Under the pieces are notes generated by a model. It had not been told where the DNA came from. It did not search any database and was given only the letters and a program-made list of their open reading frames with translations. This document shows, piece after piece, positions 27,020 through 36,874 of a stretch of DNA of 64,000 nt. The stretch covers positions 33,061 through 97,060 of the forward strand of contig NZ_JOFT01000049.1 of the NCBI RefSeq assembly GCF_000725805.1, given 5' to 3'. The position numbers and the translations under genes were made by a program. Each line of letters starts with the position of its first letter. Position 1 is the stretch's first letter. This stretch comes from Streptomyces xanthophaeus (lineage in GTDB: Bacteria > Actinomycetota > Actinomycetes > Streptomycetales > Streptomycetaceae).

Positions 27020-28345
27020 TCAGGCGTTGTCGATGAACCGGTCTAGGACCCGCACGCCGAACTTCAGCCCGTCCACCGGGACCCGCTCGTCCACTCCGTG
27101 GAACATCCCTGCGAAGTCCAGCTCGGGCGGCAGCTGGAGCGGGGCGAAGCCGAAGCAGCGGATGCCCAGGTCGTCGAAGGACTTGGCGTCCGTACCGCCC
27201 GAGAGCATGTACGGGACGGCCCGTGCGATCGGGTCCTCCGCCTTCAGGGCGCCCTGCATGGCGTCGACGAGCTTCCCGTCGAAGTCCGTCTCCAGGGCCT
27301 TGTCCCCGTGCACGTCCTCCCGCTTCACGCGCGGGCCGAGGATCCGGTCGAGGTCGGCGAAGAACTCGTCCTCGTAGCCCGGCAGGAAGCGGCCGTCGAC
27401 GTGCGCGGTGGCCTGTCCCGGGATCACGTTGACCTTGTAGCCGGCGCCCAGCATGGTCGGCGCCGCCGAGTTCCGCAGGGTCGCGCCGACCATCTTGGCG
27501 ATGCCGCCGAGCTTGGCCAGCGTCGCGTCCATGTTGTCCGGGTCCAGGGGGGTGCCGAGCGCGTCCGAGAGCTCGTCCAGGAAGGACCGTACGGTCTTGG
27601 TCACGCGCACCGGCCACTGGTGGCGGCCCAGGCGGCCGACGGCCTCGCACAGCTCCGTGATGGCGTTGTCGTTGTTGGTCATGGAGCCGTGGCCCGCGGT
27701 GCCCTCCACCGTGAGCCGCATCCAGTGCATGCCCTTCTGGGCCGTCTCGACCAGGTAGAGCCGCAGGTTCTCGTTGACGGTGAAGGAGAAGCCGCCCACC
27801 TCGCCGATCGCCTCCGTCACGCCCTCGAAGAGGCCGGGGTGCTTGTCCACGAGGTACCGCGCCCCGTACAGGCCTCCGGCCTCCTCGTCGGCGAGGAAGG
27901 CCAGCACGATGTCCCGGGGGGGCTTGCGGCCGCTGCGCATCCGGTCGCGCACGACGGCCAGCGTCATCGCGTCCATGTCCTTCATGTCGACGGCGCCCCG
28001 GCCCCACAGGCAGCCGTCGGCGATCTCACCGGCGAAGGGGTCGTAGGTCCAGTCCGCCGCATTGGCCGGGACCACGTCGGTGTGCCCGTGGATCAGCAGG
28101 GCCGGCCGCGAGGGGTCCTCGCCCTCGATCCGCGCGACGGTGGAGGCCCGTCCCTTGTGCGACTCGAAGATCTGCGGCTCCAGCCCGACCTCGGCGAGCT
28201 GCTCGGCGACCCATTCCGCGGCCTTGCGCTCGCCGGGGCCCGAGTGGTCCCCGTAGTTGCTGGTGTCGATCCGGATGAGGTCCCGGCAGAGGTCCACGAC
28301 CTCGTCCTCGCCGGAGACGGTCCTGCCCGCGCTCGACTCGCTCAC
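27020..28345 (-). CDS. M20/M25/M40 family metallopeptidase
   Basis: Cytosolic dizinc hydrolase of 441 residues (dipeptidase/acylase/deacetylase class). Metal ligands are visible in LLIHGHTDVVP (His), GRGAVDMKDMDA (bridging Asp), LADEEAGGLYG (catalytic Glu and ligand Glu) and near the C-terminus FAGMFHGVDERVP (His). The dimerisation lid lies between, with GTAGHGSM. GTG 28345 has GGAGGA six bases upstream. It probably cleaves N-acyl amino acids or small peptides. Exact substrate unknown. Confidence 0.92.
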   Translation of the reverse strand: MSESSAGRTVSGEDEVVDLCRDLIRIDTSNYGDHSGPGERKAAEWVAEQLAEVGLEPQIFESHKGRASTVARIEGEDPSRPALLIHGHTDVVPANAADWTYDPFAGEIADGCLWGRGAVDMKDMDAMTLAVVRDRMRSGRKPPRDIVLAFLADEEAGGLYGARYLVDKHPGLFEGVTEAIGEVGGFSFTVNENLRLYLVETAQKGMHWMRLTVEGTAGHGSMTNNDNAITELCEAVGRLGRHQWPVRVTKTVRSFLDELSDALGTPLDPDNMDATLAKLGGIAKMVGATLRNSAAPTMLGAGYKVNVIPGQATAHVDGRFLPGYEDEFFADLDRILGPRVKREDVHGDKALETDFDGKLVDAMQGALKAEDPIARAVPYMLSGGTDAKSFDDLGIRCFGFAPLQLPPELDFAGMFHGVDERVPVDGLKFGVRVLDRFIDNA

Positions 28346-28513
28346 GCTGCTTCCTCCCACTGATCAGTACCGAACTGCCTCCATCCTCCCGCCCCGGACC
28401 GTTCTGCCCAAGGGCGATCCCCGGCCGCCGGGGGGTGTGATCGAGGACCCCGGAATGTTTGGTAATGTTTTCCACGTCGGAACGGCCCGCGAGGGACGCG
28501 AGACAGACACCTT

Positions 28514-28601
28514 GTCCGGGTGGCGGAATGGCAGACGCGCTAGCTTGAGGTGCTAGTGCCCTTTATCGGGCGTGGGGGTTCAAGTCCCCCCTCGGACACC
28601 A
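28514..28601 (+). tRNA. tRNA-Leu (anticodon GAG)
   Basis: 88-base class II tRNA. The acceptor stem GTCCGGG pairs with CTCGGAC, followed by discriminator A and encoded CCA. The anticodon stem CTAGC/GCTAG encloses the loop TTGAGGT, giving GAG (reads CUC/CUU). A long variable arm (CCCTTTATCGGG) and the T-arm with GGTTCAAGTCC are present. Confidence 0.97.
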
Positions 28602-28612
28602 GAGCAAGAAGA

Positions 28613-28640
28613 GAAGGACCCCGCTTCGGCGGGGTCCTTC
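28613..28640 (+). terminator. Terminator after tRNA-Leu
   Basis: Perfect 12 bp stem gaaggaccccgc/gcggggtccttc closed by a stable TTCG tetraloop and followed by a T-rich stretch (ttcgtttcc). A classic intrinsic terminator. Confidence 0.93.
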
Positions 28641-28732
28641 TTCGTTTCCGCCCCCGGCAGGTGAACGGGTGAACACGGCACCGCCCCCGGGACCAGTGGT
28701 CCCGGGGGCGGGTGCGGGGTGGCGCGGGCCGG

Positions 28733-30172
28733 TCAGTCGCGGGCGGCGGCGAGGGCCGCCACCCGGCCGCGGACCAGGAACCAGCCGCCGACCAGGGCGG
28801 CGGCGATGAGCGGGACGCACAGGACCGTGGTGCGGCCGACGCCGCCGTCGCACCACATCAGCACCAGGACCGTGGCGAGGAAGACCAGCGTGACGATCTG
28901 GGTGTACGGGGCCCAGGGCAGGCGGTATGCGGGGCGTTCGACCTTGCCCTCGCGGGAGCGGCGCCAGAAGAAGAGCGAACAGATCATGACCATCGCCCAG
29001 GTGCCGAGGATGCCCAGGGAGGCGAAGTTCAGGACGATCTCGAAGGCGTCCTTCGGCATGAAGTAGTTCAGGCCGACGCCCGCGACGCCGAAGGCGGCGG
29101 TGAACAGGACGCCGCCGTAGGGGACCTTGCCCTTGTTCATGACGCCGGTGAACTTCGGGGCGGAGCCGGACATGGCCATCGAGCGCAGGATGCGGCCGGT
29201 GGAGTAGAGGCCGGAGTTCAGGCTGGACAGTGCCGCCGTGAGGACCACGAGGTTCATGACGCCGGCGGCCCCGGGGATGCCGAGCTTGTCGAAGACGGTG
29301 ACGAAGGGGCTCTGGTCGGAGCTGTACGCGGTGTACGGGAGCAGCAGCGCGAGCAGGACGACCGAGCCGACGTAGAAGAGGCCCACGCGCCACATGATCG
29401 AGTTGATCGCCTTGGGCATGATCTTCTCGGGGTTCTCGGTCTCGCCGGCGGCGACGCCGCAGAGCTCGACGGAGGCGTAGGCGAAGACGACGCCCTGGAT
29501 CACCAGGAGCATCGGGAGGACGCCGGAGGGGAAGAGCCCGCCGTTGTCGGTGATGGTGGCGAGGCCCGGGGTGTGGCCGCCGATCTCGTGGCTGGTGGCG
29601 ACGAGGTAGATGCCGACGAGCAGGAAGATCACCAGGGCGGCGACCTTGACCAGCGAGAACCAGAACTCCATCTCGCCGAAGTACTTCACCGAGATCAGGT
29701 TCGCGGTGAGGACGACGGCCAGGGCGATGAAGGCGAGCACCCACTGGGGGACGTCCGTGAACAGCGACCAGAAGTGCGCGTAGGTCGCGGCGGCGGTGAT
29801 GTCGGCCACGGTGGTCGTGGACCAGTTCAGGAAGTACAGCCAGCCTGCCGTGTAGGCGCCCTTCTCCCCCATGAACTCACGGGCGTAGGAGACGAAGGCT
29901 CCGGAGGAGGGCCGGTAGAGCACGAGCTCGCCGAGGGCCCTGACGACGAAGAAGGCGAAGATGCCGCACACCGCGTAGGCGATGGCCAGGGAGGGGCCGG
30001 CTCCGGCCAGCCGGCCGCCCGCGCCGAGGAACAGGCCGGTGCCTATCGCCCCGCCGATGGCGATCATGTTGATGTGGCGGGACTTGAGGTCCTTGCTGTA
30101 GCCCTCGTCACCGGCGTCGACATGGCGGGAAGACGCCGGGGCGGGAGCCTCGGTCAAGGTGCGGTCACTCAT
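28733..30172 (-). CDS. Amino acid permease (APC superfamily, AnsP/GabP-like)
   Basis: Proton-coupled amino-acid importer of 479 residues with about 12 membrane segments. The APC substrate loop is clear in [24 protein letters not shown] (first unwound helix), as is [25 protein letters not shown] after the fifth/sixth helix. The close match to the AAT branch (asparagine, GABA, aromatic amino-acid permeases) is from family motifs; the exact substrate is open. I chose ATG 30172 ([10 protein letters not shown]); the upstream in-frame extension is Pro/Gly-rich and lies in the intergenic region. Confidence 0.9.
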   Translation of the reverse strand: MSDRTLTEAPAPASSRHVDAGDEGYSKDLKSRHINMIAIGGAIGTGLFLGAGGRLAGAGPSLAIAYAVCGIFAFFVVRALGELVLYRPSSGAFVSYAREFMGEKGAYTAGWLYFLNWSTTTVADITAAATYAHFWSLFTDVPQWVLAFIALAVVLTANLISVKYFGEMEFWFSLVKVAALVIFLLVGIYLVATSHEIGGHTPGLATITDNGGLFPSGVLPMLLVIQGVVFAYASVELCGVAAGETENPEKIMPKAINSIMWRVGLFYVGSVVLLALLLPYTAYSSDQSPFVTVFDKLGIPGAAGVMNLVVLTAALSSLNSGLYSTGRILRSMAMSGSAPKFTGVMNKGKVPYGGVLFTAAFGVAGVGLNYFMPKDAFEIVLNFASLGILGTWAMVMICSLFFWRRSREGKVERPAYRLPWAPYTQIVTLVFLATVLVLMWCDGGVGRTTVLCVPLIAAALVGGWFLVRGRVAALAAARD

Positions 30173-30322
30173 GTATGACTTCGCCTTCGTGGGGTGGGGC
30201 AGGCAGGGCCGGACCGCGCCGCAGGGGAGCTGGGTGGTGTCCCCTGTGCCGTGGTCCGGTGAATTTGTCGCCCCAGGAGACCATGAGCCTCCGCTACCCG
30301 CCAAAATCGGCCCCATGCGCAC

Positions 30323-30364
30323 CGAAGCCCCCGACGACCATGGAAACGGGTGTCGGGGGCTTCG
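30323..30364 (-). terminator. Terminator downstream of the second permease
   Basis: 13 bp perfect stem cgaagcccccgac/gtcgggggcttcg with a 16-base loop, 20 bp after the stop codon of the permease ending at 30384 and within the 211 bp gap before the next permease. Confidence 0.88.
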
Positions 30365-30383
30365 TAGGGGGTGGAAACCGCGG

Positions 30384-31928
30384 TCAGTCGCGGGTGGTGG
30401 CCTCTGCTGCCTGATCGAGGCGGAAGGCCTCGTTGCCGAGGCCGATGCGGGCGTGGACCTCGGGGCGGCGGCTGCGCAGCAGGGCCCCGTAGAGCAGGCC
30501 GCCCAGCACTGCGGCGCCGATGATGCCGGGCAGGACCCAGCTGAGGGCGGAGCCTTCCTCGGCGCCGACCAGGACGGCGAAGTCCTTGACGGTGTAGACG
30601 GCGATGCCGAGCAGGGCGACGCCGGCCGCTCCGGCGGCGACGAGGCGCCAGACCTGGGCGCCGGCGGTGCCGCGGCGGACGAAGAACGCGATGACGGCGA
30701 AGGAGGCGGCCGCCATGAGAAGCGTCACGCCGAGGGCTCCGACGCTGCCCATCCAGGTGAACAGGTGCAGGACCGGGGCGGTGGGGTCGCCGGTGGGCTT
30801 GTCGTCGGTGACCGCGAAGGCGATGACGACGAGGGTGGCGACGGCGGTCTGGAGGAGGGAGCCGGTGCCGGGGGCGCCGGTGCCCGCGTTGGTGCGGCCG
30901 AAGGCGGCGGGGAGCAGGCCCTCGCGGCCCATCGCGAAGGCGTAGCGGGCCACCACGTTGTGGAAGCTGAGCATGGCCGCGAACATGCCGGTCACGAAGA
31001 GGATGTGCAGGACGTCGGTGAAGGTGGCGCCGAGCCGTGACTCGGTGAGCTGGAAGAGCAGTCCGGGGCCCGCCTCGGCGGAGGTCCTGACGACCTCGCC
31101 GGGGCCGGTGGCCACGGTGAGGGCCCAGGCGCTGAAGGCGAAGAAGAGGGCGACGAAGCCGACGGCGAGGAACATCACCCGGGAGACGACGATGTGCGGC
31201 TTGCTGGTCTCCTCGGCGTACACCGGGGACTGCTCGAAGCCGACGAAGGCGGCGATGCAGAAGCACAGGGCGGTGCCGAGGCCCGCGCCGCCGAGGGTCT
31301 CGGGGTTGAAGGCGTGGAGCGAGAGCCCTTCGGGGCCGGGCTCGGAAAGGGCGGCGACGTCGAAGACGACGACGAGGGCGCACTCGATGAGGAGGAGGAC
31401 GCCGAGGACCTTCGCGTTGAGGTCGATCTTGAGCCAGCCGAGTGCCCCGGTGGCGGCGACGGCGGCCAGGGCGGGGATCCACCAGGCGAGTTCGAGGTCG
31501 AGGTAGGTGGCGAAGAGGCCGGATATCTCGAAGCCGAGGATGCCGTAGACGCCGACCTGCATGGCGCTGTACGCGACGAGGGCGACGAGCGAGGCGCCGG
31601 CGCCCGCGGTGGGGCCGAGGCCGCGGGCGATGTAGGCGTAGAAGGCGCCGGCGTTGTGGACGTGGCGGCTCATCTCGGCGTAGCCGACGCTGAAGAGCGC
31701 GAGGACGATGCCGAGGACGACGAACAGCAGGGGCTGGCCGACGACCCCCATCACGCCGAAAGTCGTGGGCATGACACCTGCGACCACCATCAGGGGGGCG
31801 CTGGCGGCGAGTACGGAGAGCAGCAGGCCGGCGGTGCCGAGACGGTCGGCCCGCAGGGCCCGGTCCTGGCCCTTGTACGTGCGGATCTCGGGTGCGGACT
31901 GGAGCGTGGTGGATCTGCCCGTCGGCAT
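30384..31928 (-). CDS. APC family permease
   Basis: Polytopic amino-acid or polyamine transporter of 514 residues, about 12-14 helices, of a different APC branch from the neighbouring permease. Landmarks are [23 protein letters not shown] (first helix), [23 protein letters not shown] and [14 protein letters not shown] (APC-type motif after helix 6). ATG 31928 follows AAGGACG. The upstream gene ends 77 bp away, so co-transcription with the helical-repeat protein is plausible. Substrate unknown. Confidence 0.9.
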   Translation of the reverse strand: MPTGRSTTLQSAPEIRTYKGQDRALRADRLGTAGLLLSVLAASAPLMVVAGVMPTTFGVMGVVGQPLLFVVLGIVLALFSVGYAEMSRHVHNAGAFYAYIARGLGPTAGAGASLVALVAYSAMQVGVYGILGFEISGLFATYLDLELAWWIPALAAVAATGALGWLKIDLNAKVLGVLLLIECALVVVFDVAALSEPGPEGLSLHAFNPETLGGAGLGTALCFCIAAFVGFEQSPVYAEETSKPHIVVSRVMFLAVGFVALFFAFSAWALTVATGPGEVVRTSAEAGPGLLFQLTESRLGATFTDVLHILFVTGMFAAMLSFHNVVARYAFAMGREGLLPAAFGRTNAGTGAPGTGSLLQTAVATLVVIAFAVTDDKPTGDPTAPVLHLFTWMGSVGALGVTLLMAAASFAVIAFFVRRGTAGAQVWRLVAAGAAGVALLGIAVYTVKDFAVLVGAEEGSALSWVLPGIIGAAVLGGLLYGALLRSRRPEVHARIGLGNEAFRLDQAAEATTRD

Positions 31929-32005
31929 GGCGCCGTCCTTTCGGGGGTGCGGTTCTTCGGGGTGCTCGGGGTGCTCGGGTGCTCGGAGCGCTTGGGCAAG
32001 GGGGG

Positions 32006-32953
32006 TCAAGCGGTGCCGAGCGCGGCGCTGCGCGCGGCGAGGAAGGCCTTGTGCGGGTCCAGGTCCGGATAGGACCAGGGAGCGGGGGTCGCATGGCTGC
32101 CGATGCGCTGGAAGAGGGCGGCGGCCTCGGCGGGGCGGCCCTCGCACAGCTTGGCGTGGGCGAGGAAGTTGAGGTCGACGCGGTTGCGGGGGTGGTCCTC
32201 GCGCTCCCACTCCAGCCACCAGTCGAAGGCGGAGCGCAGGACCTGGCGGGCGCGCCGTCCGGACCAGTGCTGGGTGGCGCTGCTGAAGGTGTGTCCGTGC
32301 ACGGCGGCGAGCACCCGGTAGCGCTCGGCGTGGGCGATGACCGGGAGCACGGCGAGCGGGGAGTCGGCCGGGGACTCCTCGGCCGCCCAGGCGGCGAAGT
32401 CGTAGACCTCGTGGAGGGGGTCCTGACCGGCGGCCGGGGTGCGTTCGGCGAGCTTGGCGACCATCAGGTGGTGGGCGTGGTGGTGCTCGCGGTGGCGGGC
32501 CCTCACCTGGTCGAAGTGGCGGCTGAACTCCTCCTCGGTGCCGAAGGCGCGGGAGAGGAGGAGCAGGCCGAGCCAGGGCGTGGGGTCGGCGGGCAGCAGG
32601 GCGGCGGCCCGGCGGCAGGCCTCCTCGGCGGCCTCGGGCGAGCCCTTGCGGCGCAGGGCGGTGAAGACGGCGGCGCAGGCGAGGAGGGTGGCGGCGTCGG
32701 CGCTCTCGGGCTCGGCGAGCAGCCATTCACGGGACCAGGCGGTGGCCGCGGGGGTCTCGGCGAGGACCACGATGCGGTGGCCGCGGCGGTCCCAGTCGTC
32801 GCCGGTGCCGACCAGCAGGGAGCGGGCCCTGGACCAGCGCCCCTGGCCGAACTGGGCGCGTACGTCGACCAGTTCGGCGTCGCAGAGGGCTGGGTCGAAG
32901 AGCTGGGCGTCCCGCTTGCGGGCGCGGCCGAGGGGCGGCGGAGGCGGGGACAT
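32006..32953 (-). CDS. Conserved hypothetical helical-repeat protein
   Basis: A 315-residue soluble protein, largely helical, with TPR-like spacing of alanines and tryptophans (AEEACRRAAALLPADPTPWLGLLLLSRAF; EGRPAEAAALFQRIG). It is rich in His around HREHHHAHHL. No signal peptide or catalytic motif. ATG 32953 with GAAGGGA upstream starts MSPPPPPLGRARKRD. It shares strand with the downstream permease. I do not know a function; a protein-interaction scaffold is the most that can be suggested. Confidence 0.75.
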   Translation of the reverse strand: MSPPPPPLGRARKRDAQLFDPALCDAELVDVRAQFGQGRWSRARSLLVGTGDDWDRRGHRIVVLAETPAATAWSREWLLAEPESADAATLLACAAVFTALRRKGSPEAAEEACRRAAALLPADPTPWLGLLLLSRAFGTEEEFSRHFDQVRARHREHHHAHHLMVAKLAERTPAAGQDPLHEVYDFAAWAAEESPADSPLAVLPVIAHAERYRVLAAVHGHTFSSATQHWSGRRARQVLRSAFDWWLEWEREDHPRNRVDLNFLAHAKLCEGRPAEAAALFQRIGSHATPAPWSYPDLDPHKAFLAARSAALGTA

Positions 32954-33220
32954 CCGCGGGATTCCCTTCAGGACGCGGGCGGACGGGGCAAGCGGCGGCC
33001 TGAAAACATGCATGACGCACGTGATTGGTGCTGCCGATCGGGTGTTCTGGGATCGTGCCGGTGAGCGAACCGGTGATCACAGACAGCAAAGCGGTAGGCG
33101 CAGCTCCGAGTCAAGGTCCAGTCCACTGGGTGGCGGGTTTCAACTGGGTCCCGGATGGTCGTAGTTGGGCCGGTCAGGCCGGTTCTGGGGGGTCCTTTTC
33201 CGGTCGCGCAGGGTCGGATC

Positions 33221-33646
33221 ATGACCTCATTCGACGATCTTCCCCCCTACCTGCTGGGCTTTCCCGGACCCTTGCGCGACCGGTTGGTGGCGGCCGTGCT
33301 GAGCGGGGCGAAGACCTCGACGACGGGGCTGCTGCCCGAGTACGGGGCGGAGGGCGAGCCCCTGCCCGAGGCCGGGCAGCGCTCGGTCCTGGTGGATTCC
33401 CGGGAGCGGCCGGTGGCCGTCGTGGAGGTCACCGGGGTGCGGGTGGTCCGGCTGGCGGACGTGGACCTTCAGCACGCGCTGGACGAGGGCGAGGGGTACG
33501 CCTCGGTGGCCGAATGGCGCGCGGAACACGAGCGGTTCTGGCACGGCGAACCGGTGCGGGAGGCCCTCGGGGATCCCGGCTGGACCGCGGACGACGACAC
33601 CCTGGTGGTGGCGGAGCGGTTCCGCATCCTGGAGCGGCTGGCCTGA
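33221..33646 (+). CDS. ASCH domain-containing protein
   Basis: A 141-residue single-domain ASCH protein, a beta-barrel fold related to PUA, thought to bind RNA or modified nucleobases. Characteristic are the early GAKTSTTGLL (the GxKxxT-type motif of the family), the beta strands SVLVDSRERPVAVVEVTGVRVV and the closing VVAERFRILERL. ATG 33221 is set by the domain start; an upstream in-frame start would add a non-family leader. It is convergent with the flavin dehydrogenase gene across a strong hairpin. Confidence 0.88.
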   Translation: MTSFDDLPPYLLGFPGPLRDRLVAAVLSGAKTSTTGLLPEYGAEGEPLPEAGQRSVLVDSRERPVAVVEVTGVRVVRLADVDLQHALDEGEGYASVAEWRAEHERFWHGEPVREALGDPGWTADDDTLVVAERFRILERLA

Positions 33647-33712
33647 AATCGCACCCCCGCGGGGCAGCCGGCCGGGCAGGCGGGCGGTGCCGGGCGGGAC
33701 GGGCCCGGGGGG

Positions 33713-33760
33713 CCTACGGCTGCCGCCTGCCCTCACGTGCGGGCGGGCGGCAGCCGTAGG
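33713..33760. terminator. Bidirectional terminator between ASCH and FAD dehydrogenase genes
   Basis: Perfect 15 bp inverted repeat cctacggctgccgcc/ggcggcagccgtagg with an 18-base GC-rich loop, between convergent genes. Confidence 0.88.
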
Positions 33761-33767
33761 GGCCGGG

Positions 33768-35423
33768 TCAGCCGATGGCCCGGGCCGCGGCCCGGCCCGC
33801 CGTACGGCCCGAGAAGAGGCAGCCGCCGAGGAAGGTGCCCTCCAGGGCGCGGTAGCCGTGGACCCCGCCGCCGCCGAAGCCGGCCGCCTCGCCCGCCGCG
33901 TAGAGGCCGGGCAGGGGTTCGCCGTCCGCCGTGAGGACGCGCGAGGAGAGGTCGGTCTCCAGGCCGCCCAGTGACTTGCGGGTCAGGATCGACAGCCGGA
34001 CCGCGATGAGCGGGCCGGCCGCGGGGTCCAGGATGCGGTGCGGGGCGGCCGTGCGGATCAGCTTGTCGCCGAGGTACTTGCGCGCCCCGTGGATGGCCGT
34101 CACCTGGAGGTCCTTGGTGAACGGGTTGGCGATCTCCCGGTCCCGCGAGGTGATCACGCGGCGCAGGGCGGCCTCGTCGATCAGGTCCTCCTTGGTGACG
34201 GCGTTCATCCCGCGCACCAGCGCGGACAGGTCGCGCTCGACGACGAAGTCCGGGCCGTGGTCCATGAAGGCCTTGACCGGTGCGGGGACGGCCAGCCGCG
34301 CCCGGTTGATGACGTCGCGGACCGACTTGCCGGTGAGGTCGGGGTTCTGCTCGGAGCCGGAGAGGGCGAACTCCTTGCCGATGATGCGCTGGTTGAGGAC
34401 GAACCAGGTGTGGTCGTGCCCGGTCTTCATGATGTGGTCGAGGGTGCCGAGGGTGTCGAAACCCGGGAAGAGCGGTACGGGCAGCCGCCGGCCGGTGGCG
34501 TCCAGCCAGAGCGAGGAGGGGCCGGGCAGGATGCGGATGCCGTGCCGGGCCCAGATCGGATCCCAGTTCTGGATGCCCTCGGTGTAGTGCCACATCCGGT
34601 CCTTGTTGATGTGGCTGGCGCCCGCCTCCTCCGCGATGCCCAGCATCAGTCCGTCGACGTGCGCCGGGACCCCGGAGAGCATCCGCTCGGGCGGGGTGCC
34701 GAGCCGGGCGGGCCACTGCTTGCGGACGAGGTCGTGGTTGCCGCCGATGCCGCCGCTGGTCACGATCACGGCCTGGGCCCGGAGGGAGAAGTCCCCGGTG
34801 GCCTCGCGGCTGCTCGCGGTGCCCCGTACGGCGTCGGAGGGCGCAAGGACCTCGCCCGTAACGGTGTCCAGGGCGCCGGCCGTACGGGACAGCCCGGTGA
34901 CCCGGTGGCGGAACCTCAGCTGGACCAGGCCGCGGTCCACCCCGGCCCGGACCCGCCGCGCGAAGGGCTCGACCAGGCCGGGGCCGGTGCCCCAGGTGAT
35001 GTGGAAGCGGGGTACGGAGTTCCCGTGGCCGTCGGCGTCGTAGCCGCCGCGCTCCGCCCAGCCGACCACGGGGAAGAAGCGGACGCCCTGTGCGTGCAGC
35101 CAGGGGCGCTTCTCGCCCGCCGCGAAGTCGACGTAGGCCTCGGCCCAGCGGCGCGGCCAGGCGTCCTCCTCGCGGTCGAAGCCCGCGGTGCCGGTCCAGT
35201 CCTGGAGGGCGAGTTCGCGGCTGTCCTTGATCCGCATCCGGCGCTGCTCGGGCGAGTCCACGAAGAAGAGCCCGCCGAAGGACCAGTGCGCCTGGCCGCC
35301 GAGGGACTGCTCCGGCTCCTGGTCGAGCAGGATGACCTTGCGGCCCGCGTCGACGAGCTCGGCGGTGGCCGCCAGGCCCGAGAGCCCGGCCCCGATCACG
35401 ATCACGTCTGCGTCGTACGTCAT
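33768..35423 (-). CDS. FAD-binding dehydrogenase (ketosteroid dehydrogenase/fumarate reductase-like)
   Basis: Flavoprotein of 551 residues of the FAD_binding_2 family. It has the N-terminal Rossmann motif VIVIGAGLSGLAATAELVDAG, then GGQAHWSFGGLFFVDSPEQ and, at the C-terminus, AAGEAAGFGGGGVHGYRALEGTFLGGCLFSGRTAG binding the flavin. The family includes 3-ketosteroid-1-dehydrogenase and flavocytochrome fumarate reductases, and catalyses desaturation or the reverse. It starts at ATG 35423 and is divergent from the Nudix gene (83 bp). No steroid genes are adjacent, so the substrate stays open. Confidence 0.88.
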   Translation of the reverse strand: MTYDADVIVIGAGLSGLAATAELVDAGRKVILLDQEPEQSLGGQAHWSFGGLFFVDSPEQRRMRIKDSRELALQDWTGTAGFDREEDAWPRRWAEAYVDFAAGEKRPWLHAQGVRFFPVVGWAERGGYDADGHGNSVPRFHITWGTGPGLVEPFARRVRAGVDRGLVQLRFRHRVTGLSRTAGALDTVTGEVLAPSDAVRGTASSREATGDFSLRAQAVIVTSGGIGGNHDLVRKQWPARLGTPPERMLSGVPAHVDGLMLGIAEEAGASHINKDRMWHYTEGIQNWDPIWARHGIRILPGPSSLWLDATGRRLPVPLFPGFDTLGTLDHIMKTGHDHTWFVLNQRIIGKEFALSGSEQNPDLTGKSVRDVINRARLAVPAPVKAFMDHGPDFVVERDLSALVRGMNAVTKEDLIDEAALRRVITSRDREIANPFTKDLQVTAIHGARKYLGDKLIRTAAPHRILDPAAGPLIAVRLSILTRKSLGGLETDLSSRVLTADGEPLPGLYAAGEAAGFGGGGVHGYRALEGTFLGGCLFSGRTAGRAAARAIG

Positions 35424-35506
35424 GCGCTACCCGTCCTCCGTCGGTGGTGGGGCAGATCCTTGGCTACGGAGCGGTAACCAGTCAACAGCGGTGGTTGGAT
35501 GAACCC

Positions 35507-36028
35507 GTGAGTGCCGCAGACGAAGTGCTGGACGTGGTGGACCGGGACGACCGGGTGACGGGGCAGGCGCGCCGGGGCGAGGTGTACGCCCGCGGGCTGC
35601 TCCACCGCTGTGTGTTCGTGCAGGCCAGGGACGCGCAGGGGCGGATCTTCGTGCACCGCCGGACCGCGTCGAAACTGGTCTTCCCCGCGCACTACGACAT
35701 GTTCGTGGGCGGGGTGCTGGGCGCCGGGGAGGACTACGCTTCGGCCGCCCTGCGGGAGGCCGAGGAGGAGCTGGGGGTGTCCGGACTGCCGCAGCCGGTG
35801 CCGCTGTTCAAGTTCCTGTACGAGGGGCCGGGCGGGGCCTGGTGGTCGTACGTCCACGAGGTGCGGTGCGAGCTGCCCGTGGAGCCGCAGGCCTCGGAGG
35901 TGGACTGGCACGCGTACCTGACGGAGGCCGAGCTGGAGCGGCGCGTCGCGGACGGCACGTGGGCCTGGGTGCCGGACGGGCTGGAGGCGTACCGGCGGCT
36001 GCGGGAGTTCCGGGGCTCGCCCCAGTAG
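35507..36028 (+). CDS. Nudix hydrolase (YfcD-like)
   Basis: A 173-residue Nudix enzyme with a complete Nudix box GGVLGAGEDYASAALREAEEELGV (consensus Gx5Ex7REUxEExGU), about residues 70-93. The N-terminal DEVLDVVDRDDRVTGQARRGEV and LLHRCVFV match the YfcD/isopentenyl-isomerase-like branch, which hydrolyses nucleotide-linked or pyrophosphate compounds. I use GTG 35507: the ATG 10 bases earlier is out of frame and hits a stop. It precedes two overlapping DUF202 genes by 9 bp and may be co-transcribed with them. Confidence 0.9.
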   Translation: MSAADEVLDVVDRDDRVTGQARRGEVYARGLLHRCVFVQARDAQGRIFVHRRTASKLVFPAHYDMFVGGVLGAGEDYASAALREAEEELGVSGLPQPVPLFKFLYEGPGGAWWSYVHEVRCELPVEPQASEVDWHAYLTEAELERRVADGTWAWVPDGLEAYRRLREFRGSPQ

Positions 36029-36037
36029 ATTGACGAC

Positions 36038-36436
36038 GTGATCGACTTCGTCAAGGACGTGCGCCTCTGGTTCGCACCCGCGCGGCTGAAGGACGAGGGC
36101 GAGACCCCCGACTACCGCTTCTCCCTCGCCAACGAACGGACCTTCCTCGCCTGGATCCGGACCGCCCTGGCCCTGGTGGGCGGCGGCTTCGCGGTGGACC
36201 AGTTCCTTCCGGACCTGCGCTGGGGGGTGCGGGTCGGGATGGCCGTCGCGCTGCTCGGGGTGGGCACGGCCTGCGCGCTGCGGGCGGTGAACCACTGGGT
36301 CCGGTGCGAGCGGGCGATGCGGCGGGGCGAGGACCTGCCGCTGTCCCGGTTCCCGGTGGTGCTGAGCCTGGGGGTGGGCCTGGTCGCGGTGGTGATGGTC
36401 GTGGTCGTGCTGCTGGGCTGGACGACGGGGCAGTGA
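36038..36436 (+). CDS. YidH family DUF202 membrane protein
   Basis: Small inner-membrane protein of 132 residues: a soluble N-terminus (DVRLWFAPARLKDEGETPDYRFSLANERTFLAWIRTALAL carries the DUF202 core) and three hydrophobic segments. YidH/DUF202 proteins are of unknown function. GTG start at 36038, 9 bp after the Nudix stop. Its TGA overlaps the GTG of the next DUF202 gene (GTGA), so the two are coupled and may form a heteromeric membrane complex. Confidence 0.88.
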   Translation: MIDFVKDVRLWFAPARLKDEGETPDYRFSLANERTFLAWIRTALALVGGGFAVDQFLPDLRWGVRVGMAVALLGVGTACALRAVNHWVRCERAMRRGEDLPLSRFPVVLSLGVGLVAVVMVVVVLLGWTTGQ

Positions 36437-36756
36437 GCGCGTCCGGCGGCGGCGAGGTCCGCGATGCCGGGCTCCAGCCCGAGCGGACCCGGCTCGCGTG
36501 GCGGCGTACGACGCTGGCCTGCTCGGTGGTGGCGGTGCTGGCGCTGCGGCAGGCGCTGCGCGGGTCGGGCAGGCCGGTGGAGGTGGCCGGGGCGGCGGTG
36601 ACCGCGCTGGTCTGGGTGGCCTTCCTGGGGGTGGCGCACCGGCGGATCCGGGAACTGGCGGCGGAGCGGCCGCGGGGGCTGGCGCCGCGGGCCGCCCTCG
36701 CGGTGGTGGCGTGCACGGTGGTGCTGGCGGGGTGGGCGGTGGCCGTGATCATCTGA
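36433..36756 (+). CDS. DUF202 membrane protein
   Basis: A 107-residue partner of the preceding DUF202 protein. DUF202 core GLQPERTRLAWRRTTLACSVVAVLALRQAL, then two further membrane helices and a short Ile-rich end. GTG 36433 overlaps the upstream stop by four bases. It resembles YidG of the yidH-yidG pair. Function unknown. Confidence 0.86.
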   Translation: MSASGGGEVRDAGLQPERTRLAWRRTTLACSVVAVLALRQALRGSGRPVEVAGAAVTALVWVAFLGVAHRRIRELAAERPRGLAPRAALAVVACTVVLAGWAVAVII

Positions 36757-36874
36757 AATCGCGGTGGGTCTGCGGGTGGGTCTGCCGTTGAACCCATGGT
36801 CGGATGATCCGGATTACGCGCGCCACTTCGGACAGAACAGGCGATACGGGACGATGCGCACTAGCCTCGGCCCC

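Noticed and set aside
28514..28640. tRNA-Leu as an integrated-element attachment site
   Set aside because: No integrase gene and no repeated tRNA 3' end was seen in the window; the tRNA is followed at once by its terminator.
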